Shown: positions 31,163-38,118 of the stretch, in pieces
How positions within the stretch are numbered: the stretch's first letter is position 1
Layout of the letters: each line of letters opens with the position of its first letter
IMG/VR virus record: IMGVR_UViG_3300004807_000040
Coordinates: 1 to 46,248 of that record
From: a virus
Direction: 5' to 3' (one strand)
Length of the DNA: 46,248 bases
Position numbers and translations under genes: made by a program
Notes under the pieces: model-generated
The model's database searches: none
Told to the model about the DNA's origin: nothing
The model's input: the letters and a program-made list of their open reading frames with translations, nothing else

Positions 31163-32140
31163 ATGAAATATAGATTTTTATTTGTTAATACACGTGAAGC
31201 CAATTGTTCCATTTATGAAAAAGGCGTTACCTTTTTTGATATAAATGAAGATAGTGAAAACTGGCATATGGATTATGTTGAAGTAGATTATCTTGATCGT
31301 GATCAACTTTATAATGGTCGCATAGTTCTTAAAAATGGTATGGCTCCGCCAAAGTATGATACTATAATTTGGAATTATCATCCTTATACTATGAAAGAAT
31401 TAGAACAAATTGATTGCACACACTTTCATAAGTTGAATACTATAAATTATTGTATGGTGGTTGAGGAAGTAAGCAACGAAGAACACCCTGTAATTGCTAA
31501 CGTGCCTGATGTGTTTAATGGTTATATAATTTTAGACCCAACTAAACGTTTTGCAGACCCACGTTACCATTACTATCCTCGTGTGTTAACTAAAATTATT
31601 GAAGGTAAAAAGATAATTCCAGAAGTTCCTATTATAGGTTGTTTTGGATATGTCACAGTAGATAAAGGATTTGATTTAATTGTTGCAGCAGCAAGTGCAG
31701 AATTTGAAAAATCAATTGTACGTTTTAATCTTCCACAAGCAGCATATGCTGACCAAAATAAAAACTTATTAAATCAAGTTTTGCAACAGTGTCATGCAGC
31801 AGCACGTGATAATGTAGAACTTCAAATTACACATAACTTTTATAATACAGATGAATTGATTGATTGGTGCAGTCAAAATACTATAAATGTGTTTCTTTAT
31901 CAACGGCACATACAAGGTATTGCTGCTGCGCCTGACCAAGCAGTAGCAAGCGGTCGTCCTATTGCAGTATCGCAAAACCCAACTTTTAGACATATTTTAC
32001 AATATCAAAAACCATATCCTGAAATGAGTTTGCGTGAAACAATTGAAAATGGCGTAGATTATGTAAAACAAATTCAGTATGATTGGAGTCGTGAACGCTG
32101 TATTCAACGACTTACAGAAATTATATTTGACAGCGAATAA
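31163..32140 (+). CDS. Putative GT-B glycosyltransferase, 325 aa
   Basis: Second-domain features are visible: PIIGCFGYVTVDKGFDLIVAAASAEF, VELQITHNFYNTDELIDWCSQNTINVFLYQRHIQGIAAAPDQAVASGRPIAVSQNPTFRHI. A conserved small-residue/Asp donor-binding region (AAPDQAVASGRPIAVS) is like GT4-type enzymes, where Glu is more usual. Acceptor unknown. It starts 1 nt after the preceding gene. Confidence 0.7.
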   Translation: MKYRFLFVNTREANCSIYEKGVTFFDINEDSENWHMDYVEVDYLDRDQLYNGRIVLKNGMAPPKYDTIIWNYHPYTMKELEQIDCTHFHKLNTINYCMVVEEVSNEEHPVIANVPDVFNGYIILDPTKRFADPRYHYYPRVLTKIIEGKKIIPEVPIIGCFGYVTVDKGFDLIVAAASAEFEKSIVRFNLPQAAYADQNKNLLNQVLQQCHAAARDNVELQITHNFYNTDELIDWCSQNTINVFLYQRHIQGIAAAPDQAVASGRPIAVSQNPTFRHILQYQKPYPEMSLRETIENGVDYVKQIQYDWSRERCIQRLTEIIFDSE

Positions 32141-32152
32141 TGGAGAAACAAG

Positions 32153-32767
32153 TTGAATTACGATAAACCTATTTTTAATGCGCCAATTATTAACAAAGAT
32201 AGATCACAAGCATTTCAAGATGAGTTTGCACTTAGAGCAAACGGTGGTAACAAAACTTATATTGAAGTAGGTGGCGCACATCCAGACCAAAATAGCAATA
32301 CATATCAATTAGAAGTTGTACATGGTTGGCGTGGATTTAGTATTGAATTTAACCTACCTACTTATAAGCATTTGTGGGACAATTGCACCGAAAGAAAAAA
32401 TAAAATCTATTGGCAAGATGCGCTACTTACAGATTATGCATCTGCTATTGGTGAAAATGGGTTGCCAAACACTATTGGATACTTAAGCATGGATATTGAT
32501 CCAGCACCACAAACATTTGCTGCGCTACAACGCATTATTGAAAGTGGAATCAAATTTAATTGCATTACTTTTGAACACGATTTGTATTGTTCAAATACAG
32601 ATTTTAACATTCTTGGAACTGAATATCTTACAAGTCGTGGTTACAAAGTTGCAGTAACTGATGTTTATGATAGACAACCTGAAATTCATATTGAAACATG
32701 GTTTGTTGCTGATCATATTGACTTTCCACGTATGACCTTTGATGAGTTCAAAGCATCAATATCTTAA
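32153..32767 (+). CDS. FkbM-type methyltransferase-like protein, 204 aa
   Basis: Typical FkbM features: SQAFQDEFALRANGGNKTYIEVGGAHPDQNSNTYQLEVVHGWRGFSIEFN, then GYLSMDIDP and FNCITFEHD. FkbM-like enzymes O-methylate sugars or lipids. Start is TTG at 32153, supported by TGGAGAAACAAG just before it; no ATG fits. The 3' end overlaps the convergent epimerase by 12 bp. Confidence 0.75.
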   Translation: MNYDKPIFNAPIINKDRSQAFQDEFALRANGGNKTYIEVGGAHPDQNSNTYQLEVVHGWRGFSIEFNLPTYKHLWDNCTERKNKIYWQDALLTDYASAIGENGLPNTIGYLSMDIDPAPQTFAALQRIIESGIKFNCITFEHDLYCSNTDFNILGTEYLTSRGYKVAVTDVYDRQPEIHIETWFVADHIDFPRMTFDEFKASIS

Positions 32768-33553
32768 CATCGCCAATTCTATACCAAGTAGAGGCAAATT
32801 ATAACTGGCAAGTTTAGCATTATCGCCAGTATAATTTTTTTGACCATTATTGGTGATACTAACTTTGTTATAATCTAAACCTTTAATGTCACAAAATAAT
32901 TTTGCTAATTCACTTAGTTTATATTTTTGTTCATATACGCAGTTAATGGCTTTATGTTTTATTTTGTTATCTAATACCAAATCTATTACTTGTGGCAAGT
33001 CTTCTAAATTAAAATAATCGTATTCACGGTCTTCGCTAATTGTAAATTGCGATTCAGTTAGCAAACGATTGAAAAAACGATTGCCTTCGCTATAATGTGC
33101 TATTCCAAACAATCTTAGATTATAAAAACTTTCATAATTAGCCATGCTACGAGATATAGTGTTCTTAGCGCGAGCATAAAAAGCAGCAGGTTCAACATAA
33201 AAGATATCATCTTCATCAGCATATTTGATATCTCGTTGTGTGTCATATTCCATTCCAGTTCCAAAATTAATAAACTTTTGGAATCTATCACGATTACTTA
33301 CCAAATTCTCATACATTAAAATATTGCGTTCATATAATTGCGCATCCTCGCTATGAACTTGTTCACGCCCATATAAAGCAGCATGAATTACTACATCACA
33401 TCTATTGTCATTAAAAAATTTCTTTACACTTTGTGCATCTTCTAGATCACAGACACCACGATGTAGAGGTATAATATTGTGTCCAAATTCTGTATAATAT
33501 TTTACTAGATAACTACCAATAAAACCATTTGAACCAGTAATAACAATTTTCAT
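32756..33553 (-). CDS. NAD-dependent epimerase/dehydratase, 265 aa
   Basis: Rossmann motif GSNGFIG (residues 7-13), acidic DLEDAQSVKKFF, VVIHAALYGRE, and the catalytic YARAK motif in PAAFYARAKNTIS. It may act as reductase or epimerase on the Gmd product, supplying the missing step, but it is on the opposite strand and has its own signals (AAGGA, ATG at 33553). Sugar specificity cannot be told. Confidence 0.85.
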   Translation of the reverse strand: MKIVITGSNGFIGSYLVKYYTEFGHNIIPLHRGVCDLEDAQSVKKFFNDNRCDVVIHAALYGREQVHSEDAQLYERNILMYENLVSNRDRFQKFINFGTGMEYDTQRDIKYADEDDIFYVEPAAFYARAKNTISRSMANYESFYNLRLFGIAHYSEGNRFFNRLLTESQFTISEDREYDYFNLEDLPQVIDLVLDNKIKHKAINCVYEQKYKLSELAKLFCDIKGLDYNKVSITNNGQKNYTGDNAKLASYNLPLLGIELAMLRY

Positions 33554-33603
33554 TATCAATCCTTATTAATTATATATACTATAACACGGATAAAATCAAT
33601 AAA

Positions 33604-34332
33604 ATGTCACCAGAAGAAAGCCACAATCATAGTTTAATTACACTCACTCATCTTACAAATTTAGAAGATTATATGAGTAGTATAGAAAATATTTGTGATA
33701 TGGGTGCTGGATTAGGTTTTGATGCTTGTTGGTTTGCAACTCTTAGTGATCCATATGGTCGTCGCTATAATTATAATGTCACGGCAGTAGATAATTCACC
33801 AGGTCTAATACGCACAGAAGGACGTATGACTTGGAATTTTGATGATGCACATAGTGTTAAAATACCACAACAGGATTTGATATGGTGTCATAATACGCTA
33901 CATTACTTACGTAGTCCGCTAGATGCACTTTTTAACTGGCATAGTTTGCTGCGTGAAGATGGATTATTGATAGTAGAAATTCCAATAAAAAAATCTATCA
34001 TTTCTAAATCAGAACGCCAAACTATCAACTACACTTACAATTCTGGAATATATCACAATTATTCTATGGGTAGTTTGATTGTTCAACTGGCTAGTGCTGG
34101 TTTTGATTGTCGTGGCGGACATTTTCAATATGATAAAGAAAATGGTTGGTTGCGTGCTGCTGTATATAAAACTTTAGATGAACCAAAACTTTATAAAAGT
34201 TGGTATGAATTGCTAGAAACAAACCGTTTGCCTTTTTGTTTAGATTCTGTGTTAAATGCTAATGATTATTTTAATGAAACTGATTTAGTTCTTGAATGGA
34301 TAGATCGTTCGCAAAGTTTCTTGAGTCTATAA
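33604..34332 (+). CDS. SAM-dependent methyltransferase, 242 aa
   Basis: Class I motif I ENICDMGAGLGFDACWF, motif II-like VTAVDNSPG, then DLIWCHNTLHYLRSPLDALFNWHSLLREDGLLIVEIP, a clear Methyltransf_11/23 pattern. The substrate is unknown, most likely a sugar in this cassette. It is divergent to the epimerase, with a short 50-bp shared promoter region (a TATACT -10 is visible near 33575). Confidence 0.85.
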   Translation: MSPEESHNHSLITLTHLTNLEDYMSSIENICDMGAGLGFDACWFATLSDPYGRRYNYNVTAVDNSPGLIRTEGRMTWNFDDAHSVKIPQQDLIWCHNTLHYLRSPLDALFNWHSLLREDGLLIVEIPIKKSIISKSERQTINYTYNSGIYHNYSMGSLIVQLASAGFDCRGGHFQYDKENGWLRAAVYKTLDEPKLYKSWYELLETNRLPFCLDSVLNANDYFNETDLVLEWIDRSQSFLSL

Positions 34333-34346
34333 CAAAATAGTTTTTA

Positions 34347-34375
34347 TTGACAAATATAATGTATGGATATATATT
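34347..34375 (+). promoter_or_regulatory. Promoter of tRNA-Ala
   Basis: TTGACA (34347-34352), 17-bp spacer, TATATT (34370-34375). It would start transcription about 4 nt before the tRNA and continue into the glycosyltransferase gene at 34477. Confidence 0.75.
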
Positions 34376-34385
34376 AATAAGAGTT

Positions 34386-34459
34386 GGGGAATTAGGCTAG
34401 TGGAAAACCGCCGCCTTTGCAAGGCGGATTCATCAGTTCGATTCTGATATTCTCCACCA
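34386..34459 (+). tRNA. tRNA-Ala (anticodon UGC)
   Basis: A full cloverleaf of 74 nt: acceptor GGGGAAT with ATTCTCC, D-arm with GG in the loop, anticodon stem CCGCC/GGCGG with loop TTTGCAA, T-arm ATCAG-TTCGATT-CTGAT, discriminator A and encoded CCA. The acceptor contains a G3:U70 wobble pair, the identity mark of tRNA-Ala, which confirms the anticodon reading. One weak pair (C12/A23) is in the D-stem. It reads GCA, a frequent Ala codon in this window. Confidence 0.95.
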
Positions 34460-34476
34460 AATCAACAAGGGTTATT

Positions 34477-35193
34477 ATGACAAATATCAAGATTTTCTGG
34501 CATGTAAATGAGTTAGGTGGTTGGAACAGCGTAATGGACCAACAGTGGGATTTGATAAACAGCAGCGGTTTACGAGATGCTGCCAGTGAGATTAATATTT
34601 GTATGAATGGTCAACCATGGACTTTTACTACATGGCTACAATCTAAAAATACTAATGATCCAGAAGGAAAGTTGAGATTAGTAGGTATTAATAAAGATGC
34701 CGCATATCACGAATGGCCAACGCTTATGTATATGTTACAGCAAGCACGTGAAGCAAGTGAGCCATATTATATTTGTTATATTCATCTAAAAGGTTTGCTG
34801 CGTTATGGTGATCCTAATGTAGGCGATTGGCGTGATTTTATGAATTGGGCAACGATTGAAAAATGGCGTGATAATGTTGAAGCACTTGATGAAGGTGCCG
34901 ATGCAGTTGGCACAAATTATAATACAACACCTTGGCCACATTTTGCTGGCAATTTCTGGTGGGCACGTAGTGAATATGTTGCAAAACTACAACCTATTGC
35001 GCATCCAGAGGATAGATTAAATCATAACTTTACACAATTTACACGCCACCCAACTAATCCTCACTGGCGTTTTGATCATGAGGCTTGGTTGCAAAGCGGT
35101 AATCCAAGTTATGTAGAATTGGCTCGTAGTTTAGAACCAGGCGAACGTCATTATCGTGAACGTTATCCTAGAGAGAATTATATTAATCTTTAG
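34477..35193 (+). CDS. Glycosyltransferase-like protein, 238 aa
   Basis: Features: IKIFWHVNELGGWNSVMDQQWDLI, PYYICYIHLKGLLRYGD, ADAVGTNYNTTPWPHFAGNFWWARSEYVAKLQP. The last block (GxN...HFxGNFWWAR) is common in phage and bacterial proteins annotated as glycosyltransferases acting late in glycan assembly. The ATG at 34477 has CAAGGG upstream; a reading start inside the tRNA is rejected. It is cotranscribed with the tRNA and its 3' end overlaps a convergent gene by 11 bp. Confidence 0.7.
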   Translation: MTNIKIFWHVNELGGWNSVMDQQWDLINSSGLRDAASEINICMNGQPWTFTTWLQSKNTNDPEGKLRLVGINKDAAYHEWPTLMYMLQQAREASEPYYICYIHLKGLLRYGDPNVGDWRDFMNWATIEKWRDNVEALDEGADAVGTNYNTTPWPHFAGNFWWARSEYVAKLQPIAHPEDRLNHNFTQFTRHPTNPHWRFDHEAWLQSGNPSYVELARSLEPGERHYRERYPRENYINL

Positions 35194-35530
35194 TATAAAA
35201 TAATTCTATAGTTCTTACAAATTGATTTTGATGTCTAAATTTTGCATTAGCATCTTTATACTCAGCACTTGCTGATTCAATTATATCGTGTAATTCTGAA
35301 GTATGCGTTGTATATGCTTGCGCATTTGGAAAATGAAGTTCTGTAATGCTAGTCAATTTATCATCACTAGAGTAATTAGATTTATATGATATAATTCCTC
35401 TTTCAATTTGCGCATCTCTATTAGTTTTAATCAATTGAATTTGATTAAGATGTTCATCTGTAGTTGCAAAATCATTATTTTCAATATCTGGAACAGGAGA
35501 ATAACGTGAAATAACCTTTTTTAATGGCAT
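35183..35530 (-). CDS. Four-copy paralog family, type B copy 2 (115 aa)
   Basis: MPLKKVISRYSPVPDIENNDFATTDE aligns with MPIRKIITRYSPRPNLQFNDFQKTDE of the gene at 35907, and the two C-termini (FVRTIELFYTKD; VIKTTELFFSEK) also match. The middle has RGIISYKSNYSSDDKLTSITELHFPNAQAY, the same strand pattern as the type A members. It probably folds as a small alpha/beta barrel half (dimeric ferredoxin-like), by inference. Start codon overlaps the stop of the type A gene upstream (TAATG). Confidence 0.7.
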   Translation of the reverse strand: MPLKKVISRYSPVPDIENNDFATTDEHLNQIQLIKTNRDAQIERGIISYKSNYSSDDKLTSITELHFPNAQAYTTHTSELHDIIESASAEYKDANAKFRHQNQFVRTIELFYTKD

Positions 35531-35886
35531 TATACTGATCCTAAGTATTCAATAATTTTTTTAACGTATATATTATTATCCATACGCCACGCATGTTCTG
35601 CTATCTGAAATTCTTGTGTCTTGACTTCATATTTAAGAGTTTCATAGGACAAATAGCAATAAGAATTGGCAAATGTAGTTGTTCTAGTATGGGTAAGACC
35701 ATTTGCACTTAAATCTTGTGTTTTGCTTACTATCCACCCATTTGCCACCATACCAGTTATAGCATCTTTTATAGTGAGTAACTGTGATCGCCATTCTGTG
35801 TTATCACCAATAAAACCACTCATATCAAGATTTATATCTTCTTTGGTTTTTATTTCTGTAATTCTTATTGGTCCATCGTCGGCCAT
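35530..35886 (-). CDS. Four-copy paralog family, type A copy 2 (118 aa)
   Basis: MADDGPIRITEIKTKEDI is nearly the same as MADDGPIKYINIKTAEI at 36217. Then NGWIVSKTQDLSANGLTHTRTTTFANSYCYLSYE aligns with EGSILSYTKEWSKDGLSQTRTIIYANAAAYIAWE. The C-terminal IYVKKIIEYLGS parallels ITIKKIFDFSG. It has a leader with GGAGATATAG and an AATAAATA box. Function unknown. Confidence 0.7.
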   Translation of the reverse strand: MADDGPIRITEIKTKEDINLDMSGFIGDNTEWRSQLLTIKDAITGMVANGWIVSKTQDLSANGLTHTRTTTFANSYCYLSYETLKYEVKTQEFQIAEHAWRMDNNIYVKKIIEYLGSV

Positions 35887-35903
35887 CTATATCTCCAATC
35901 AAA

Positions 35904-35911
35904 TATTTATT
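35904..35911 (-). promoter_or_regulatory. T4-late-like box AATAAATA before type A copy 2
   Basis: Leftward AATAAATA overlaps the stop of the upstream gene and lies 17 nt from the ATG at 35886, the same distance as at 13270. Confidence 0.55.
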
Positions 35912-36242
35912 TTTCCGAAAAGAAAAGTTCTGTGGTTTTAATAACTTTATTTTTAATATAGAATTTTACCATTTCTTCAAAAAATTCTTTACTCTTTACA
36001 TCACTTACTAACATCCATTTGTTGTAATTTTCTGAATCTGAAAAAGTAAAAATGCTTCTTACTGTTCTAGTATCGTTGCTTCGTGATTCTGAAAAAGATG
36101 AAATGGTGCCATCTTTGATACAATTTCTTTTGTGACGCACTTTGCTTTTTCCCTCTGAAATTGTTTCATCGGTTTTTTGAAAATCATTAAATTGTAGGTT
36201 TGGTCTTGGACTATATCTAGTAATGATTTTTCTTATTGGCAT
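35907..36242 (-). CDS. Four-copy paralog family, type B copy 1 (111 aa)
   Basis: MPIRKIITRYSPRPNLQFNDFQKTDETISEG with a central DGTISSFSESRSNDTRTVRSIFTFSDSENYNKWM and end KTTELFFSEK. The ATG at 36242 was chosen because it matches the start of its paralog at 35530. It overlaps the type A gene at 36217 by 26 bp in another frame. Confidence 0.7.
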   Translation of the reverse strand: MPIRKIITRYSPRPNLQFNDFQKTDETISEGKSKVRHKRNCIKDGTISSFSESRSNDTRTVRSIFTFSDSENYNKWMLVSDVKSKEFFEEMVKFYIKNKVIKTTELFFSEK

Positions 36243-36597
36243 CAAAGTTTCCACTAAAATCAAATATTTTTTTTATTGTTATGTTATTTTTTTGAAAATA
36301 ATCCCATCTGGCTTGATGATATTCAGGAACATTTTGGTAATCTTTCATATGTTCCCATGCTATATATGCAGCAGCATTTGCATAAATTATTGTTCGTGTT
36401 TGCGATAATCCATCTTTACTCCACTCTTTTGTATAAGATAGGATTGAACCTTCATCTAGCATTTTTTCTGTTTCATCTTCGTAATAATTTAGTATAGACT
36501 GATATTTTTCGTTGTCTGAAACATGTCCATCTTCATCAAAGTAAGGTATTTCTGCTGTTTTTATATTGATATATTTGATTGGACCATCGTCAGCCAT
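36217..36597 (-). CDS. Four-copy paralog family, type A copy 1 (126 aa)
   Basis: MADDGPIKYINIKTAEIPYFDEDGHVSDNEKYQS opens the protein; the central strand block and ITIKKIFDFSG align with the type A copy at 35530. The ATG at 36597 agrees with its paralog and with a perfect TATAAATA box that ends 5 nt upstream; a longer frame from 36666 would run across that box. First gene of a leftward late transcript. Confidence 0.7.
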   Translation of the reverse strand: MADDGPIKYINIKTAEIPYFDEDGHVSDNEKYQSILNYYEDETEKMLDEGSILSYTKEWSKDGLSQTRTIIYANAAAYIAWEHMKDYQNVPEYHQARWDYFQKNNITIKKIFDFSGNFDANKKNHY

Positions 36598-36602
36598 GGT
36601 GA

Positions 36603-36610
36603 TATTTATA
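36603..36610 (-). promoter_or_regulatory. T4-type late promoter TATAAATA, 5 nt from ATG
   Basis: A perfect leftward TATAAATA, then TCACC, then ATG at 36597. It directly abuts the -35 of the rightward promoter at 36612. Confidence 0.8.
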
Positions 36611-36611
36611 G

Positions 36612-36639
36612 TTGACATTATCACGATTTGTGTTATTAT
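36612..36639 (+). promoter_or_regulatory. Sigma70-like extended -10 promoter
   Basis: TTGACA (36612-36617), 16-bp spacer ending TGT, TATTAT (36634-36639). It drives the 63-aa gene at 36665. Confidence 0.8.
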
Positions 36640-36664
36640 AAAAATATAGCCGATGGAGAAAGTC

Positions 36665-36856
36665 ATGGAAAAATGTCAATTTTTTGACGGTGAAACTGCC
36701 CAAGATGTTGCTGAAATCCACGAGTTTTTGGCAGAAGAATGGACCCGTATCCACCAAAATGACCCACAGCCGCAGCCTAGCGATGAAAATTATGATGATT
36801 TATCAGCGGCTTATGAGCGGTATGATGATGCTATGTTTGTCGCAAATAATGCTTGA
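36665..36856 (+). CDS. Small acidic hypothetical protein, 63 aa
   Basis: Acidic, Asp/Glu/Gln-rich: MEKCQFFDGETAQDVAEIHEFLAEEW, then a Tyr/Asp-rich end (ENYDDLSAAYERYDDAMFVANNA). The ATG at 36665 has GATGGAGAAAGTC before it, and the promoter at 36612 fits. Such small acidic early proteins often bind host proteins; no evidence here beyond size, charge and promoter class. Confidence 0.65.
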   Translation: MEKCQFFDGETAQDVAEIHEFLAEEWTRIHQNDPQPQPSDENYDDLSAAYERYDDAMFVANNA

Positions 36857-36880
36857 CAACCCCTAATTCTATGATATTAT
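36853..36880 (+). promoter_or_regulatory. Sigma70-like extended -10 promoter
   Basis: TTGACA (36853-36858), 16-bp spacer ending TGA, TATTAT (36875-36880). It starts within the last codons of the gene before. Shares 19 identical nt with the promoter at 1000-1027. Confidence 0.82.
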
Positions 36881-36910
36881 CTTAATATAACCTGTTGATG
36901 GAGAAAACAG

Positions 36911-37936
36911 ATGACTTACGCAGGCTCTACGGTTCGTATCAAGTCTGGCACTTTTAATGGTATGCCAGTTGAAAATATGGTATTTCCGCTACTAACGCCA
37001 TTCACTAAGGTTGGTCGTGGTGGTTATGTCAGCGTTGATGGTAGCGTTGCTTTCAATCGCAAACGTTGCCGTATTGTTCTTGACGGCGCACATCAAATTG
37101 AATATACTAATGAGGAAGCCCCTACTATGACACACGCCGTAGCAACACCAAAAGTAAAAGAAACTGATGAGCAAATCATCGCACGTATAGCAGAGCGGTT
37201 TGAAATCCTTGAAGACATGACTACGGCTGTCAAAGAAGGTGACGTTCGTGCTATGATCGTTGTTGGACCGCCTGGCGTTGGTAAGTCTTACGGTGTTCAC
37301 AAACGCCTTAACGAAGTTTCGGTGTTGGATGAAGTTGCTGGTCGCAAGAAGTATCAAGTTGTTAAGGGTGCTATGACAGCACTTGGTCTTTATGCCAAGT
37401 TGTATGAATACAGCGACAGCGGTTGCGTTCTGGTATTTGACGATTGCGATAGCGTGTTGATGGATGAACTCTCACTCAATATTCTCAAGGCAGCACTTGA
37501 CAGCGGTAAAAAACGCACCATCCACTGGAATGCTGACAGCAACTTGCTTAACAAGCAAGGTATTCCAAATCATTTTGACTTCAAGGGCGGCGTTATCTTC
37601 ATTACCAACTTGAAGTTTGATCATATTCGCTCCAAGAAGTTGCAAGACCATCTTGAAGCCATGCAGTCACGTTGTCATTATATTGATTTGACGCTTGACA
37701 CTGAACACGATAAATATCTTCGTATTCAGCAAATCGCACAAAGCGGAGAATTGTTCCGTGAGTATGATTTTGACGATGCCGCACAAGAAGAAATTCTTGC
37801 GTTCATGAAGGTAAATGCTAAAAAGTTCCGTGAAATGTCACTTCGCACGGCTCTTAAGTTAGCAGACCTTAAGAAGAGTGTTGGCAATCGTTGGCAGCGT
37901 GTTGCTGAAGTAACGGTTATGAGGAATGGTGCGTGA
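36911..37936 (+). CDS. AAA-family ATPase, 341 aa
   Basis: Walker A GPPGVGKS at residues 119-126 and Walker B CVLVFDDCDSVL near 172; a sensor-1-like ITN follows in VIFITNLKFD. The first 70 residues form a separate small beta domain (STVRIKSGTFNGMPVENMVF, RCRIVLDGAHQIEY). Similar single-domain AAA proteins are common in marine T4-like phages, role unknown. Its vegetative-type promoter suggests early or middle expression. The stop overlaps the next GTG start. Confidence 0.85.
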   Translation: MTYAGSTVRIKSGTFNGMPVENMVFPLLTPFTKVGRGGYVSVDGSVAFNRKRCRIVLDGAHQIEYTNEEAPTMTHAVATPKVKETDEQIIARIAERFEILEDMTTAVKEGDVRAMIVVGPPGVGKSYGVHKRLNEVSVLDEVAGRKKYQVVKGAMTALGLYAKLYEYSDSGCVLVFDDCDSVLMDELSLNILKAALDSGKKRTIHWNADSNLLNKQGIPNHFDFKGGVIFITNLKFDHIRSKKLQDHLEAMQSRCHYIDLTLDTEHDKYLRIQQIAQSGELFREYDFDDAAQEEILAFMKVNAKKFREMSLRTALKLADLKKSVGNRWQRVAEVTVMRNGA

Positions 37937-38115
37937 AAGCATATGAACTAAAAGGTGTTGTTACAAGACCAAAAACACCTACTCTACAGTTCACATTAGT
38001 AGTTAATGCTAACGACCAGGCGAGTGCAAAGCGCCTGGTCGATTTGCAGTATGGTTTTGGTGGTGGCAAAGTTACCTTCCAAAATATTAAAGAGGTTAAG
38101 TCTACTCTTAAATAA
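37933..38115 (+). CDS. Small hypothetical protein, 60 aa
   Basis: MKAYELKGVVTRPKTPTLQFTLVVNANDQASAKRLVDLQYG, a short alpha/beta protein. The GTG start at 37933 overlaps the ATPase stop by 4 nt, which supports translational coupling; no ATG is available. An FTLVVxAxDxxSAKRLxxxQYG pattern is remembered from small phage proteins. Function unknown. Confidence 0.65.
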   Translation: MKAYELKGVVTRPKTPTLQFTLVVNANDQASAKRLVDLQYGFGGGKVTFQNIKEVKSTLK

Positions 38116-38118
38116 TTC

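Noticed and set aside
34386-34459. Reading the tRNA as Cys (GCA within TTTGCAA)
   Set aside because: A 5-bp stem CCGCC/GGCGG fixes the 7-nt loop so that the anticodon is TGC, and the G3:U70 pair is specific for Ala.
34417-34476. Possible in-frame extension of the glycosyltransferase-like gene into the tRNA
   Set aside because: The extension lies within and just after tRNA-Ala; the ATG at 34477 has CAAGGG upstream and begins the recognised domain.
35183-36597. Two-gene units as toxin-antitoxin pairs
   Set aside because: All four members look related to one another and no toxin motif or DNA-binding domain is visible; late boxes also argue against an addiction module.
36598-36666. Longer N-terminus for the type A copy 1 gene
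   Set aside because: It would read through the TATAAATA box and the divergent promoter, and it does not match the paralog, which starts at MADDGPI.
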